47,415 bases of DNA from JBAZHE01 sp041652555 (lineage in GTDB: Bacteria > Patescibacteriota > Patescibacteriia > Patescibacteriales > WJLG01), in NCBI GenBank assembly GCA_041652555.1, contig JBAZHE010000008.1, forward strand, positions 1 through 47,415, in the 5' to 3' direction. This document shows positions 9,732-17,151 of the stretch, piece by piece. The position numbers and the translations under genes were made by a program. Within the stretch, counting starts at the first letter, position 1. The number at the start of each line of letters is the position of its first letter. Under the pieces are notes generated by a model. That model worked only from the letters and a program-made list of their open reading frames with translations. It made no database searches and was not told the origin of the DNA.

Positions 9732-10370
9732 TCATTTAATAACTATTCGAGTAATCAAAATAATTAAAAGCGGTATAAGGATGTAAATCAAATTCCATTT
9801 ATCTTCTTTAAAAGCTTTTTTGTCAGTTCTGTACATAAGAAAAAAAGAGATAAGCCAAAAAACAACAATTGAACCGCAAAGTATCAGGTTTGAAGTCGGG
9901 TGCATTTTTTTAAACATCTCAAAGTCACGAGATATCTCTTGAAAATAATCTTGGACAAGCGAAAAAATTGAAATACTAAAAATTAAATAAACAAAATTTA
10001 GAAAAAATATTTTAACTTTTTTGACCTTGTTTGTAGATGAAGTTTCTTTAACAGCTTCCGGATTTTTTTCAAGTTCTTGCTTACCAAATTTTTTCTTTAA
10101 AAATAAAATTATCAAGCCCAAAAGATGGCCTACAAAAAAGTATTGAATAATGCCAGCTGTAAAAACAGTTAAAAATTGCGGAAGCAATATGTCAGCAGAA
10201 GTAAACAGTCCGACAAAACCATCAAGAAAATGAAAAGCTGCATCGCCAAGTAGCGGCAAAGCCACAGAAGACGGAAAGTGCAGAATCATCATCCCAAAAA
10301 GACCTTCAGCAAGAGCATCAAATTGATGAAAAGAAAAGGCAGCTAAAGCAAACCAAACCCAAAGTGCCAA
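9732..10370 (-). CDS. Hypothetical multi-pass membrane protein with uncertain start
   Basis: 212 residues from a TTG start, with about five hydrophobic segments and a lysine/glutamate-rich cytoplasmic loop near residues 90-115. I do not recognise the family. The frame stays open upstream for 33 more codons, to a CTG at 10469 (in-frame TAA at 10485-10487). That stretch encodes a basic segment followed by the first half of a transmembrane helix (LSLPVLSGLILVIIDLA) that the TTG start would cut in two. The real protein therefore probably began upstream; no ATG or GTG exists there, so the start may be CTG or ATT, or may have been lost by mutation. Confidence 0.65.
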   Translation of the reverse strand: MALWVWFALAAFSFHQFDALAEGLFGMMILHFPSSVALPLLGDAAFHFLDGFVGLFTSADILLPQFLTVFTAGIIQYFFVGHLLGLIILFLKKKFGKQELEKNPEAVKETSSTNKVKKVKIFFLNFVYLIFSISIFSLVQDYFQEISRDFEMFKKMHPTSNLILCGSIVVFWLISFFLMYRTDKKAFKEDKWNLIYILIPLLIILITRIVIK

Positions 10371-10567
10371 ATCTATTATGACTAATATTAAACCGCTTAG
10401 TACAGGTAGAGATAATTTGTTTTTAAATATTTTTATTATTTTAGTTTGAATTAATTTTTGATCACGCAGTTGATTAACTAATGATTAATATTTTTAATCG
10501 CTTTATCTAAATTAATTTTTTATGATGCCTATTTTGGTAAAACTTAATATAACATTGACATAATTTT

Positions 10568-10857
10568 TTAGTCTTTAACCAGCCTGTAAACATCTTCCCA
10601 TCTTTTTTCATCTCACCACCGCGAAGCGACTTGCGATATTGATGGCAAAACAAAAAATCTCGTCAACACATGGTAATTCAACTCTCTTTTGACAGTATCA
10701 CTGTTCGGCTTAATCTCACTTTTAATAAAACCAACCTCTAGCAAAACTTTCCAAAAATTATTTCTAGGATTTGCATAATAATAATTCATATTACATGATT
10801 CTTTCCCTGCCGTCATACCACAAAAAATAACATCATCATTCTTGCTTATAATATCCT
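10568..10857 (-). pseudogene. Decayed Mug-like (uracil/thymine) DNA glycosylase
   Basis: The frame encodes VIFCGMTAGK, YYYANPRNNFW and FFVLPSISQVASRW, closely matching the intact gene at 31840-32367 (VVFCGMAAGK, YYANPRNNFW, FFVLPSTSQVAARWW). About 70 central residues between NYH and TRFF are deleted, including the catalytic-domain core. The second W of RWW is replaced by TGA, after which the frame continues with DEKRWEDVYRLVKD to a TAA at 10568. No start codon is visible at the 5' side. The gene is clearly non-functional. The TGA is a mutation and not recoding, since TGA terminates other genes here. Confidence 0.85.
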
Positions 10858-10908
10858 GGTAAAATAATTTTTTTATGCTAAAATATCATTATTTAAAAAG
10901 GTGCTCTA

Positions 10909-11235
10909 TTATGATATTTTTCGCATTAACCAATCAACCAATCCACTATTAATAACTAGTTCAGATAGTTTTTCTCCGAAATACAGATTTACCTGAATAT
11001 CATCCAAAGAAGCTTCATAATTTTTCAGATCTTCCGATGGCGAATGAACAATATAAAAAAACTTAGCGTATTGATCCATTTTAGAAAAATCGTCTAAATA
11101 CTTTCTGAACTCTTTTAAGTTTGATTGCGACTTAACTTGAACGGCGGCCATTTCTCCAGTAACCGGCCAATTTGGTTTAGATATTGCTGAAAAACAAAAA
11201 ACAACCAACCATAATAACGTTAACGACTTTTTCAC
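10909..11235 (-). CDS. Small protein with nuclease-like QxK motif and hydrophobic N-terminus
   Basis: 108 residues from a GTG at 11235, preceded by AAAGGAG at good spacing. Residues 1-20 look like a signal peptide or anchor (KKSLTLLWLVVFCFSAIS). The rest carries GEMAAVQVKSQ, an E...QxK arrangement seen in PD-(D/E)XK/Mrr-like restriction nucleases, then KFFYIVHSPSEDL and LVDWLMRK. A cytoplasmic nuclease core behind an export signal makes little sense, so this may be the C-terminal remnant of a longer nuclease-like gene that acquired a new start. It lies just upstream of the glycosylase pseudogene, paralleling the nuclease-glycosylase pair at 31.8-33.4 kb. Confidence 0.6.
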   Translation of the reverse strand: MKKSLTLLWLVVFCFSAISKPNWPVTGEMAAVQVKSQSNLKEFRKYLDDFSKMDQYAKFFYIVHSPSEDLKNYEASLDDIQVNLYFGEKLSELVINSGLVDWLMRKIS

Positions 11236-11371
11236 GAGAAAACTCCTTTAAAAAATAGTTTTAGAAAATTCTAACCAACAATTAATAAAACAGTAAAAAA
11301 CCCTACGATTAATTGAGCATAAATGATTCCTCCTTATTTAATTTTGAAAGAACGAATATATAAATTTAACT

Positions 11372-12004
11372 CTATGCAGGATCCGTAAAAATTAACGTAT
11401 CCAACATATCATTTAAATTTTTTATTTTTTTATCACTATAAGTTTTTTCGTTTTGATCTGGAATATATGTCTCAAAAACTAAAAATTTTAAATTTTTTGG
11501 ATTTTGGACTATATAGAAAAACCTATCTTCCCCCGACAATTTCAAAAATTCTAAATCATTTATTTTCTCAATATTCCCAACAAGTTTTGGAAATGTTTTT
11601 TTCTCTTTCAAATCATAAATATCTATAATGCCTTCTTTTGCAAAATCAAAAACCATAACATCTCCTCTATCTCCTTCTGTTAAATACAGCATGTAATTTT
11701 GGTCGCCGATTGTTATTTCTGTTTGTGAACTATAATCTTCTGTTTCTTGATATATAAAACCAACGCCATATTTATTCCCCTCTCCATTTAAACTCCTGGA
11801 AACGTAATGGAGCGGGTATTTGATTTTGTAACCGAAATCTGTATTCTCGTAGGTGGGCCAATCAGACACATTAACAAATACTCCATCTTTAACGCTCCCA
11901 TCATTCATTTGTTTTACTTTACTATTTCTAAAACTGCATCCAGAAAAAACAAAAACAGACAAAACGGCCAATATAATAAATTTATTATTTAAAAATATGC
12001 TCAT
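11372..12004 (-). CDS. Lipoprotein, PsbP-like domain
   Basis: 210 residues. The N-terminal signal ends in the lipobox FSGC with the lipidated Cys at position 23. The mature part begins with DWPTYENTDFGYKIKYP, the typical first strand of PsbP-like lipoproteins, and ends with a helix DKKIKNLNDMLDTLIF. It probably sits on the outer face of the membrane. No specific ligand can be named. Standalone gene, divergent from the serine recombinase. Confidence 0.8.
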   Translation of the reverse strand: MSIFLNNKFIILAVLSVFVFSGCSFRNSKVKQMNDGSVKDGVFVNVSDWPTYENTDFGYKIKYPLHYVSRSLNGEGNKYGVGFIYQETEDYSSQTEITIGDQNYMLYLTEGDRGDVMVFDFAKEGIIDIYDLKEKKTFPKLVGNIEKINDLEFLKLSGEDRFFYIVQNPKNLKFLVFETYIPDQNEKTYSDKKIKNLNDMLDTLIFTDPA

Positions 12005-12141
12005 ATAGAAATTTAATTGAAACTAAAGTAAATTTTATATTAAATATCACAAAAAGTAAAGATGTTGTCTTATTTTACAAGAATTTCAAAAGTTTTTAAA
12101 AGTCTGGACTAATGTTTGATATTGCGTCATTCATTAGGCAT

Positions 12142-13464
12142 ATGAATACAATAACAACGCCTATGGGGACTGTGGCCAAAATAACAACCCCTGTAAAGGT
12201 CAAATACTGCCTTTACGCACGCAAATCAAGCGAATCCGAGGAAAGACAGGTTCTGTCGATTGATAGCCAAATCAAAGAGATGCTTCAATTGGCAGAACGG
12301 GAAAATTTAGAGGTCGTAACCATGAAGCAAGAGTCTCATTCGGCCAAAGAAACCGGTCAGCGGCCGGTTTTTAATGAAATCATCGAGGAATTAAAGCTAG
12401 GTAAATTTAACGGCATTCTAACCTGGGCGCCGGATCGCATTTCCAGAAACGCCGGAGACTTAGGCAGAATCGTGGACTTAATGGATTCGGGCGCCTTAAA
12501 AGAAATACGAACTTTCGGACAGAGTTTTAGCAATAACCCAAACGAGAAATTTTTGCTGATGATTCTAGGATCGCAAGCCAAACTAGAGAACGATAATCGT
12601 GGCATAAATGTTAAGCGCGGGCTGCGAACAAGGGTAGAGATGGGTATGTGGCCAAATATGGCACCACTGGGCTATCTCAACCAAAGAAACTTGGACAAGA
12701 AAGGACAATTAATGATTGATCCTGATAGAGCGCCAATAGTTAGAATGATGTTCGAAAAATTGGCCAACGATAATTGGTCTGGTCGAAAAATATTTAACTG
12801 GCTTAAATTTGAGATTAACTTTAAAACCAGGGGAAATAAATCATTAACCCAAAGCGGAATTTATCGGGTTTTAGATAGCCCGTTCTATTACGGAATGTTT
12901 GAATATCCAAAAAACAGCGGCAATTGGTATAAAGGCAAACACGAACCGATTATCACCCAGGAAATATTCGAACGAGCCAAGGCGCAATTGAAGCGTGGCC
13001 AAATCGACAGAGAAACCCACGAGTTCTCTTTTACAAAATTATTCACCTGCGGTTATTGCGGATCAGGCATGTCAGCCCAAGAAAAATTTAAACTACTAAA
13101 AGACGGGACACAAAATAGATACGTCTATTATTCCTGCTCCCGAGCGAGAGACAGGAACTGTAAAAACAGATATATCAGGGAAGAAGAATTGATTGACGAA
13201 CTATTGAAAATATTAGACCAAGTAAATATTGACGAGCTAGGAATGCGAAAACGGCTGGAAGATGAAATTGCCAGATTCAATATTTTTCAGAGGTCAGTAC
13301 TAGGTAGTACGGACAAGGTAAAAACAAGAGAGGATATGGATATTAGAAATTACGCTAAATATATTTTAAAAGAAGGCTCGGTTTCGGAAAAAAGAGAATT
13401 GCTGGGAAATTTAAAATCGAGAATTTCTTATAAAGACAAAACTTTAACACTACTTGAAGGATAA
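12142..13464 (+). CDS. Large serine recombinase
   Basis: Site-specific DNA recombinase that makes staggered cuts through a 5'-phosphoserine link. Visible in order: resolvase domain with YARKSSE (catalytic Ser in the SS pair) and the arginine motif DRISRN; the Recombinase domain (PLGYLN, GIYRVLDSPFYYG); a zinc ribbon CGYCG...YYSCSR...C; and a short C-terminal coiled region. At about 440 residues it is in the small-to-normal range for integrase-type members. I prefer the ATG at 12142, which has AGG five bases before it; the ATG at 12112 is in frame but lacks a ribosome site. It likely integrated a mobile element, but no attachment sites can be identified from one sequence. Confidence 0.9.
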   Translation: MNTITTPMGTVAKITTPVKVKYCLYARKSSESEERQVLSIDSQIKEMLQLAERENLEVVTMKQESHSAKETGQRPVFNEIIEELKLGKFNGILTWAPDRISRNAGDLGRIVDLMDSGALKEIRTFGQSFSNNPNEKFLLMILGSQAKLENDNRGINVKRGLRTRVEMGMWPNMAPLGYLNQRNLDKKGQLMIDPDRAPIVRMMFEKLANDNWSGRKIFNWLKFEINFKTRGNKSLTQSGIYRVLDSPFYYGMFEYPKNSGNWYKGKHEPIITQEIFERAKAQLKRGQIDRETHEFSFTKLFTCGYCGSGMSAQEKFKLLKDGTQNRYVYYSCSRARDRNCKNRYIREEELIDELLKILDQVNIDELGMRKRLEDEIARFNIFQRSVLGSTDKVKTREDMDIRNYAKYILKEGSVSEKRELLGNLKSRISYKDKTLTLLEG

Positions 13465-13495
13465 AAAAATACCGACCCCATTTTAGAGTCGGTAT
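13461..13495 (-). terminator. Rho-independent terminator for the DNA glycosylase gene
   Basis: ATACCGAC pairs with GTCGGTAT (13469-13495) around an 11-base loop; on the minus strand the stem is followed by a run of seven T. It lies 5 bases after the stop of the minus-strand gene and also just after the recombinase stop. Confidence 0.8.
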
Positions 13496-13499
13496 AAAT

Positions 13500-14465
13500 C
13501 TACATTCGTATCTCTTCTTCCAGCCAAGGAATTTTTTCTTTTTTTCTTCGCCAGAAAAGATCTTCAAAAATATAATGAACAGCTAACATCTTCCATTTAC
13601 CCCAGCGCTTCTCCACATCTTCAAGAATAAGCTTTGGATCAGTGGTCTTATTGCCATAAAGAAGCATAGAAATAATCTTACCTTCCCATGGAGAAATGTG
13701 ATCTAGCGCATCGTAAAAATGAAACGCTTCAAAAAGGAGATAAGAGACGGACTGAGGACCAACGCCATATATTTCCAGAAGATCATTCTTCACATCTTGT
13801 TTGTTTTTGATGCTTCTAAGTTGCTCTTCTGAAACTTGTTTAGTGGCAAAAGAATTAGATATCCGCTTTATATTCTTAGCTCGATATCCTATTCTCAAAT
13901 CCCTCAATTCAGCTTCAGTAACTTTTTCCATATCTTTCGGACTCCAAAGTGCATAAACTTCCTTTCCGGCGTATAGCAGTTTCTTTCCGAACTTTCCAAG
14001 CAAGACCTCCATCATCCGTACAGTTCTTTTAACGTTTGCGTTCTGCAACACAGTCGCTACCATTAAAAAACCGTATAATGAATATGCTACCGACGGCCTC
14101 ATGCCACCCCATCTCTTTATTGGACCGGCCAGCAAAACATCATTCTTGTATTTATCAACGAAATCGTGGACATCTCCGTTAAGATTATACCTCGTAACTA
14201 TTTCAGACTTGATGGCTTTTTTACAATCATCAGAAATCGCTTCCTGCGCGTAAATAGCGACTCCAACCTTTTTATCCTTTAGCCCGGAGCAATACAATTC
14301 AACTCCAAAAATTTTACCACCTACTTCTAAGGCATGATAAACCCTGTCATTGTCATACAGAACCAGCTTAGACGGAAAATGTGAGGGCTTAAAAAATGTA
14401 CCCTCAAAACAAAACGGCATCGTTGGTTTTATATAGACGACGGCTTGTTTCTTTAATTTCATCAT
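13500..14465 (-). CDS. HhH-GPD superfamily DNA glycosylase (AlkA/OGG-like)
   Basis: Base-excision-repair glycosylase that would remove damaged bases. 321 residues. Residues 1-110 form a beta-rich N-terminal domain; the all-helical domain follows (ATVLQNANVKRTVRMM near 137-152, the typical first HhH-GPD helix). The helix-hairpin-helix is LLEIYGVGPQSV (about 229-240), and the acidic DALDHISPWEG (252 onward) holds the expected catalytic Asp, probably D255. Hairpin, Asp and length all suit an AlkA-like enzyme. Start ATG at 14465 has GGAG at 8 bases. Preceded by a hairpin that separates it from the PHP gene. Confidence 0.8.
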   Translation of the reverse strand: MMKLKKQAVVYIKPTMPFCFEGTFFKPSHFPSKLVLYDNDRVYHALEVGGKIFGVELYCSGLKDKKVGVAIYAQEAISDDCKKAIKSEIVTRYNLNGDVHDFVDKYKNDVLLAGPIKRWGGMRPSVAYSLYGFLMVATVLQNANVKRTVRMMEVLLGKFGKKLLYAGKEVYALWSPKDMEKVTEAELRDLRIGYRAKNIKRISNSFATKQVSEEQLRSIKNKQDVKNDLLEIYGVGPQSVSYLLFEAFHFYDALDHISPWEGKIISMLLYGNKTTDPKLILEDVEKRWGKWKMLAVHYIFEDLFWRRKKEKIPWLEEEIRM

Positions 14466-14488
14466 ATTGCAGTCTCCTTTAAAAGAAT

Positions 14489-14514
14489 AAGGGGGCTACT
14501 ATATTCACCCCCTT
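14489..14514 (-). terminator. GC-rich hairpin at the end of the PHP gene
   Basis: AAGGGGG and CCCCCTT form a seven-pair stem with a 12-base loop that contains the TGA stop of the PHP gene. The following sequence on the minus strand is only moderately T-rich (ATTCTTTT), so it may act as a partial terminator (attenuator) that lowers expression of the downstream glycosylase. Confidence 0.6.
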
Positions 14515-15224
14515 GATTTTAAAAACTCCGTGACTTCATTGTAACCATTTTTACTACCCAATACCAGTCCATCTGGAATTTGTATGCCAAAAGCAGACAA
14601 CGCAGAATCATCTCCGATTTCGAGCGCGATATGTGCATCAGAAGATACTACAATCTTTGTTCCTAACTTTTCGGTTTCTTGTATCATTAGATTTATCTGA
14701 TCAAAAAACTCTTTTTTCTTACCGAAAAGTTTAAGAGCCGAAAGATTCAACTCTAACAGTACCCCTCGATCACCTGCTGCCTTAGCGAGCTCAACAATGT
14801 CTACCGGAAAATCAAGACGATAGGGGTGAGAAATAACGTGAATCCTATTCTTTGTCATCGCCCCAATTAACGCCTTCGTATTGTCAACCACCGATGAATT
14901 ATCGGGATAGGGTGTGCACTTATGCAGGCCGGCTAAAATAATATCAAGCCTCTTCATCAAGTCTTCTCTTAAATCAAGGTTGCCATCAAAGTCAACAACA
15001 TTGACTTCGCAACCCATTAATAGATTTACGTCCTGCATTTTGCGTGGAATTCTATCCATATTACTGAAATATCCCGCTTGAGACGCTCCCTCCATACTAG
15101 GTCCATGATCGGTTATCGCTACAACCTCAACCCCGATGCTTCCAGCCCATGCCACAGATTCCATTATCGTACTGTAAGCATGGCCGCTCGCAATCGTGTG
15201 GATATGCAGATCTGTTTTAAGCAT
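14505..15224 (-). CDS. PHP-domain phosphoesterase (YcdX-like)
   Basis: Metal-dependent phosphatase/phosphoesterase of the PHP family. 239 residues. The first metal motif is DLHIHT at positions 4-9, then ITDHG, GCEVNV, HVISHPYR and the final SSDAH. These are the ordered metal ligands of the trinuclear YcdX-type site. ATG at 15224 is preceded by AAAGGAG at good distance. Physiological substrates of these enzymes are often nucleotides or sugar phosphates; here unknown. It belongs to the SD-led gene set around 13.5-22.6 kb and is followed by a DNA glycosylase. Confidence 0.88.
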   Translation of the reverse strand: MLKTDLHIHTIASGHAYSTIMESVAWAGSIGVEVVAITDHGPSMEGASQAGYFSNMDRIPRKMQDVNLLMGCEVNVVDFDGNLDLREDLMKRLDIILAGLHKCTPYPDNSSVVDNTKALIGAMTKNRIHVISHPYRLDFPVDIVELAKAAGDRGVLLELNLSALKLFGKKKEFFDQINLMIQETEKLGTKIVVSSDAHIALEIGDDSALSAFGIQIPDGLVLGSKNGYNEVTEFLKSRG

Positions 15225-15281
15225 TTTTTGGTAACTCCTTTTGATTGTTAATGTTCAATTTGATATTTTAAATATCACAAA

Positions 15282-15331
15282 AATTTACCAAAAATGTCCA
15301 CTATTGTCAATATCAAGATTTTAGGTATAAT
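15282..15331. promoter_or_regulatory. Divergent overlapping sigma70-type promoters sharing one -35 region
   Basis: Rightward: TTGTCA (15304-15309), 16 bases, TATAAT (15326-15331), for the S66 gene starting at 15360. Leftward: TTGACA (complement of 15305-15310), 17 bases, TAAATT (complement of 15282-15287), for the PHP gene. The two -35 boxes overlap by five of six bases, so the polymerases should exclude each other. Confidence 0.65.
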
Positions 15332-15359
15332 TTAAATATAATTAAAGTAATAAAATATT

Positions 15360-16307
15360 ATGAAATCGTTAATATTAAAAGAAAAAGACACTATTGGCAT
15401 AGTAGTCCCTTCTTGTCCTGTAATCGGGACGGATTTAGAAAAAAATTATAAAAGAGGCTTAGAGGAAATAACGAAAATGGGCTTTAGATATAAAGAGGGT
15501 AAAACCATCCACCTAAAAAAGTGGCATCTTGCCGGAAGTGATGAAGATAGAGCAAAAGATATTAACGCCATGTTTTTAAATAAGGACATAAAAGCAATAA
15601 TTTGTGCCGTAGGCGGAACAGGGGCTGATAGAATTTTAGATAAGTTAAACTACGGAATGATTAAAAAAAATCCAAAACCATTCATGGGAATAAGCGATCC
15701 TACAATGTTAACTTCTGCCCTCTTCCAACTTAGCAATATACCAGCGATATACGGACCAGACGTCTGCTTTGGTTTTGGCGGCGAAAAAAGTGAAGAACAA
15801 AAAACCTGGGAGCACTCAATGATAAAACAAATTCTTACGTCGCAAAAACCGCTTGGTAAAATTAAGCATTTAACTAAGTGGAATAAAATAAAAGGTGGGT
15901 TTGGAAAAGGTTATTTAGTTGGAGGCCATCTTGGATTATATAATCGATTAAAAGGCACGAAATATTTTGCTGACATAAAAAAACAGCCGAAAATATTTTT
16001 TTGGGAAACAACTGGTAAATATTCAAACGTAGACAGAGATCTCCAAAATTTAATTCAGTATGGTTTTTTTGACAACGTAAAAGGAATGATAATAGGAAAA
16101 TTTAACTTAATGGACAAGGAAACTGAATATGCAGACATGCCTGCTATAGAAAAAATTATTTTTGAAAACTTTAAAAAGTTTAAATTTCCAATTATTTCGG
16201 GAGCGGATTTCGGACATTGCACACCTAACATTCCTATTCCGTATGGTAAACTTGCCTCAATTGATGGAAATAAAGTTGAATTTAAAATATTAGAAAGTAT
16301 TTTTTAA
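15360..16307 (+). CDS. S66-family LD-carboxypeptidase / MccF-like peptidase, first copy
   Basis: Serine peptidase of the S66 family, whose members trim L,D-tetrapeptides of peptidoglycan or, in the MccF branch, hydrolyse aminoacyl-nucleotide antibiotics. 315 residues. The nucleophile is S112 in GISDPT, the catalytic Glu lies in FFWETTG (E216) and the His in DFGHCTPN (H286), so the Ser-Glu-His triad is complete. AVGGTGADRIL near 83-93 matches the family. It is divergent from the PHP gene and convergent with the methyltransferase operon. AT-rich composition is like the host, unlike the second copy at 17152. Confidence 0.88.
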   Translation: MKSLILKEKDTIGIVVPSCPVIGTDLEKNYKRGLEEITKMGFRYKEGKTIHLKKWHLAGSDEDRAKDINAMFLNKDIKAIICAVGGTGADRILDKLNYGMIKKNPKPFMGISDPTMLTSALFQLSNIPAIYGPDVCFGFGGEKSEEQKTWEHSMIKQILTSQKPLGKIKHLTKWNKIKGGFGKGYLVGGHLGLYNRLKGTKYFADIKKQPKIFFWETTGKYSNVDRDLQNLIQYGFFDNVKGMIIGKFNLMDKETEYADMPAIEKIIFENFKKFKFPIISGADFGHCTPNIPIPYGKLASIDGNKVEFKILESIF

Positions 16308-16326
16308 AAAAGTCATTGAAATAGAT

Positions 16327-16359
16327 AAAAAAAGAGGGGTCAAATACATGACCCCTTTT
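16327..16359. terminator. Bidirectional terminator between S66 gene and methyltransferase operon
   Basis: GGGGTCA pairs with TGACCCC (16336-16355) around a six-base loop, with A-rich sequence on the left and TTTT on the right. It lies between two convergent 3' ends and can serve both strands. Confidence 0.8.
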
Positions 16360-16364
16360 AAGTT

Positions 16365-17018
16365 TTACGTTAATCTAAATCCTCTTATTTTTTGATGTCG
16401 ATTGGGAAACCTCTCCTTAATTTCCCAGTTGAAATTAATTGCAATCTCTTCTACATCTTTGTCCTGATCATCTTCGCACTCAATAAATAAACTTCCACCA
16501 GAAAGAAGAAAGTTTTTTGCTCGCATCATAATAGCCCTATGAAAGAACAGGCCATCGGCACCGCCATCAATCGCCGTAAGCGGCGCGAAATCGCGAACAA
16601 ATTCAGGAAGTAAATTAAGTGCGCTACTTTTTACATACGGGGGATTTGATGTTATGACATCAAATTTCATCCCCTTCACTGGCTCAAACAAATCGCCAAG
16701 AATGAAATTAATTTTAACTCCATTATCCTGCGCGTTAAGTTTAGCAATTGCCAAAGCCTTCTCTGAAATATCGGTGGCTGTAGTGGTTGCCTTGCACATA
16801 CTAGCTAACACAATAGCCACCACGCCAGAACCAGTACAAAGATCTAAAACCCGAGATGCTTGATTTTTAATAATATACTCGCTCGTCTTTCTGATTAGAG
16901 TTACTGTTTCCGGGCCAGGGTTTAGAACATCCCTGTTGATAGAGATATTTAATCCGCAAATCTGTGTATAACCAATGATATACGGAATGGGTACATTTCT
17001 ACTTACCCCATCAAGCAT
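16365..17018 (-). CDS. PrmC/HemK-like N5-glutamine or related SAM-dependent methyltransferase
   Basis: Class I methyltransferase. 217 residues from ATG 17018. PIPYIIGYTQICGL and VLNPGPETV (about 10-38) correspond to the PrmC signature (PLxYIxGxxxFxGL, VLxPRPETE); DLCTGSGVVAI is the SAM-binding loop and NPPY (125-128) the catalytic motif. NPPY methylates amide or amino nitrogens; PrmC itself modifies release factors, but the Arg of PRPETE is Gly here, so this may be a specialised paralogue. The N-terminal helical domain is missing from this frame and appears to be encoded by the overlapping 48-codon frame at 17003-17149, joined by a -1 shift. Last gene of the operon. Confidence 0.85.
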   Translation of the reverse strand: MLDGVSRNVPIPYIIGYTQICGLNISINRDVLNPGPETVTLIRKTSEYIIKNQASRVLDLCTGSGVVAIVLASMCKATTTATDISEKALAIAKLNAQDNGVKINFILGDLFEPVKGMKFDVITSNPPYVKSSALNLLPEFVRDFAPLTAIDGGADGLFFHRAIMMRAKNFLLSGGSLFIECEDDQDKDVEEIAINFNWEIKERFPNRHQKIRGFRLT

Positions 17019-17149
17019 TTTTGAAGCTCTCTACCCTTGTCTTCACAGTGATCCAAGTGGAATGACGCCAGGCTTAATGCACTTTGTAAATCTTCGGTCT
17101 CTCCTTTTTTAAGAAGAGACCGAATTTGTTCAAACCATTGTCGCTTCAT
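17003..17149 (-). CDS. 48-aa ORF, probable N-terminal piece of the PrmC-like methyltransferase
   Basis: Short helical ORF, two bases after the S66 stop and preceded by an AGGGGTG ribosome site. Its C-terminus (GRELQKCLMG) runs into the methyltransferase start: a -1 slip in the five-A run at CTTCAAAAATG would read ELQKMLDGVSRNVPIPYIIG, the usual spacing from a PrmC helical N-terminal domain to its YIxG motif. The fused protein would be about 260 residues, close to the family norm. A frameshifted gene, a sequencing error in the A run or a true overlapping gene remain possible; an independent peptide product is less likely. Confidence 0.55.
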   Translation of the reverse strand: MKRQWFEQIRSLLKKGETEDLQSALSLASFHLDHCEDKGRELQKCLMG

Positions 17150-17151
17150 GC

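Noticed and set aside
10568..10857. TGA read as an amino acid (recoded code 25 or 4)
   Set aside because: TGA clearly ends several other intact genes here, and this gene also has a large internal deletion.
17003..17149. The 48-aa ORF as a RiPP precursor peptide next to radical SAM enzymes
   Set aside because: Its end fits the missing N-terminus of the adjacent PrmC-like methyltransferase after a -1 shift, and there is no core/leader-like sequence or recognition-domain protein.
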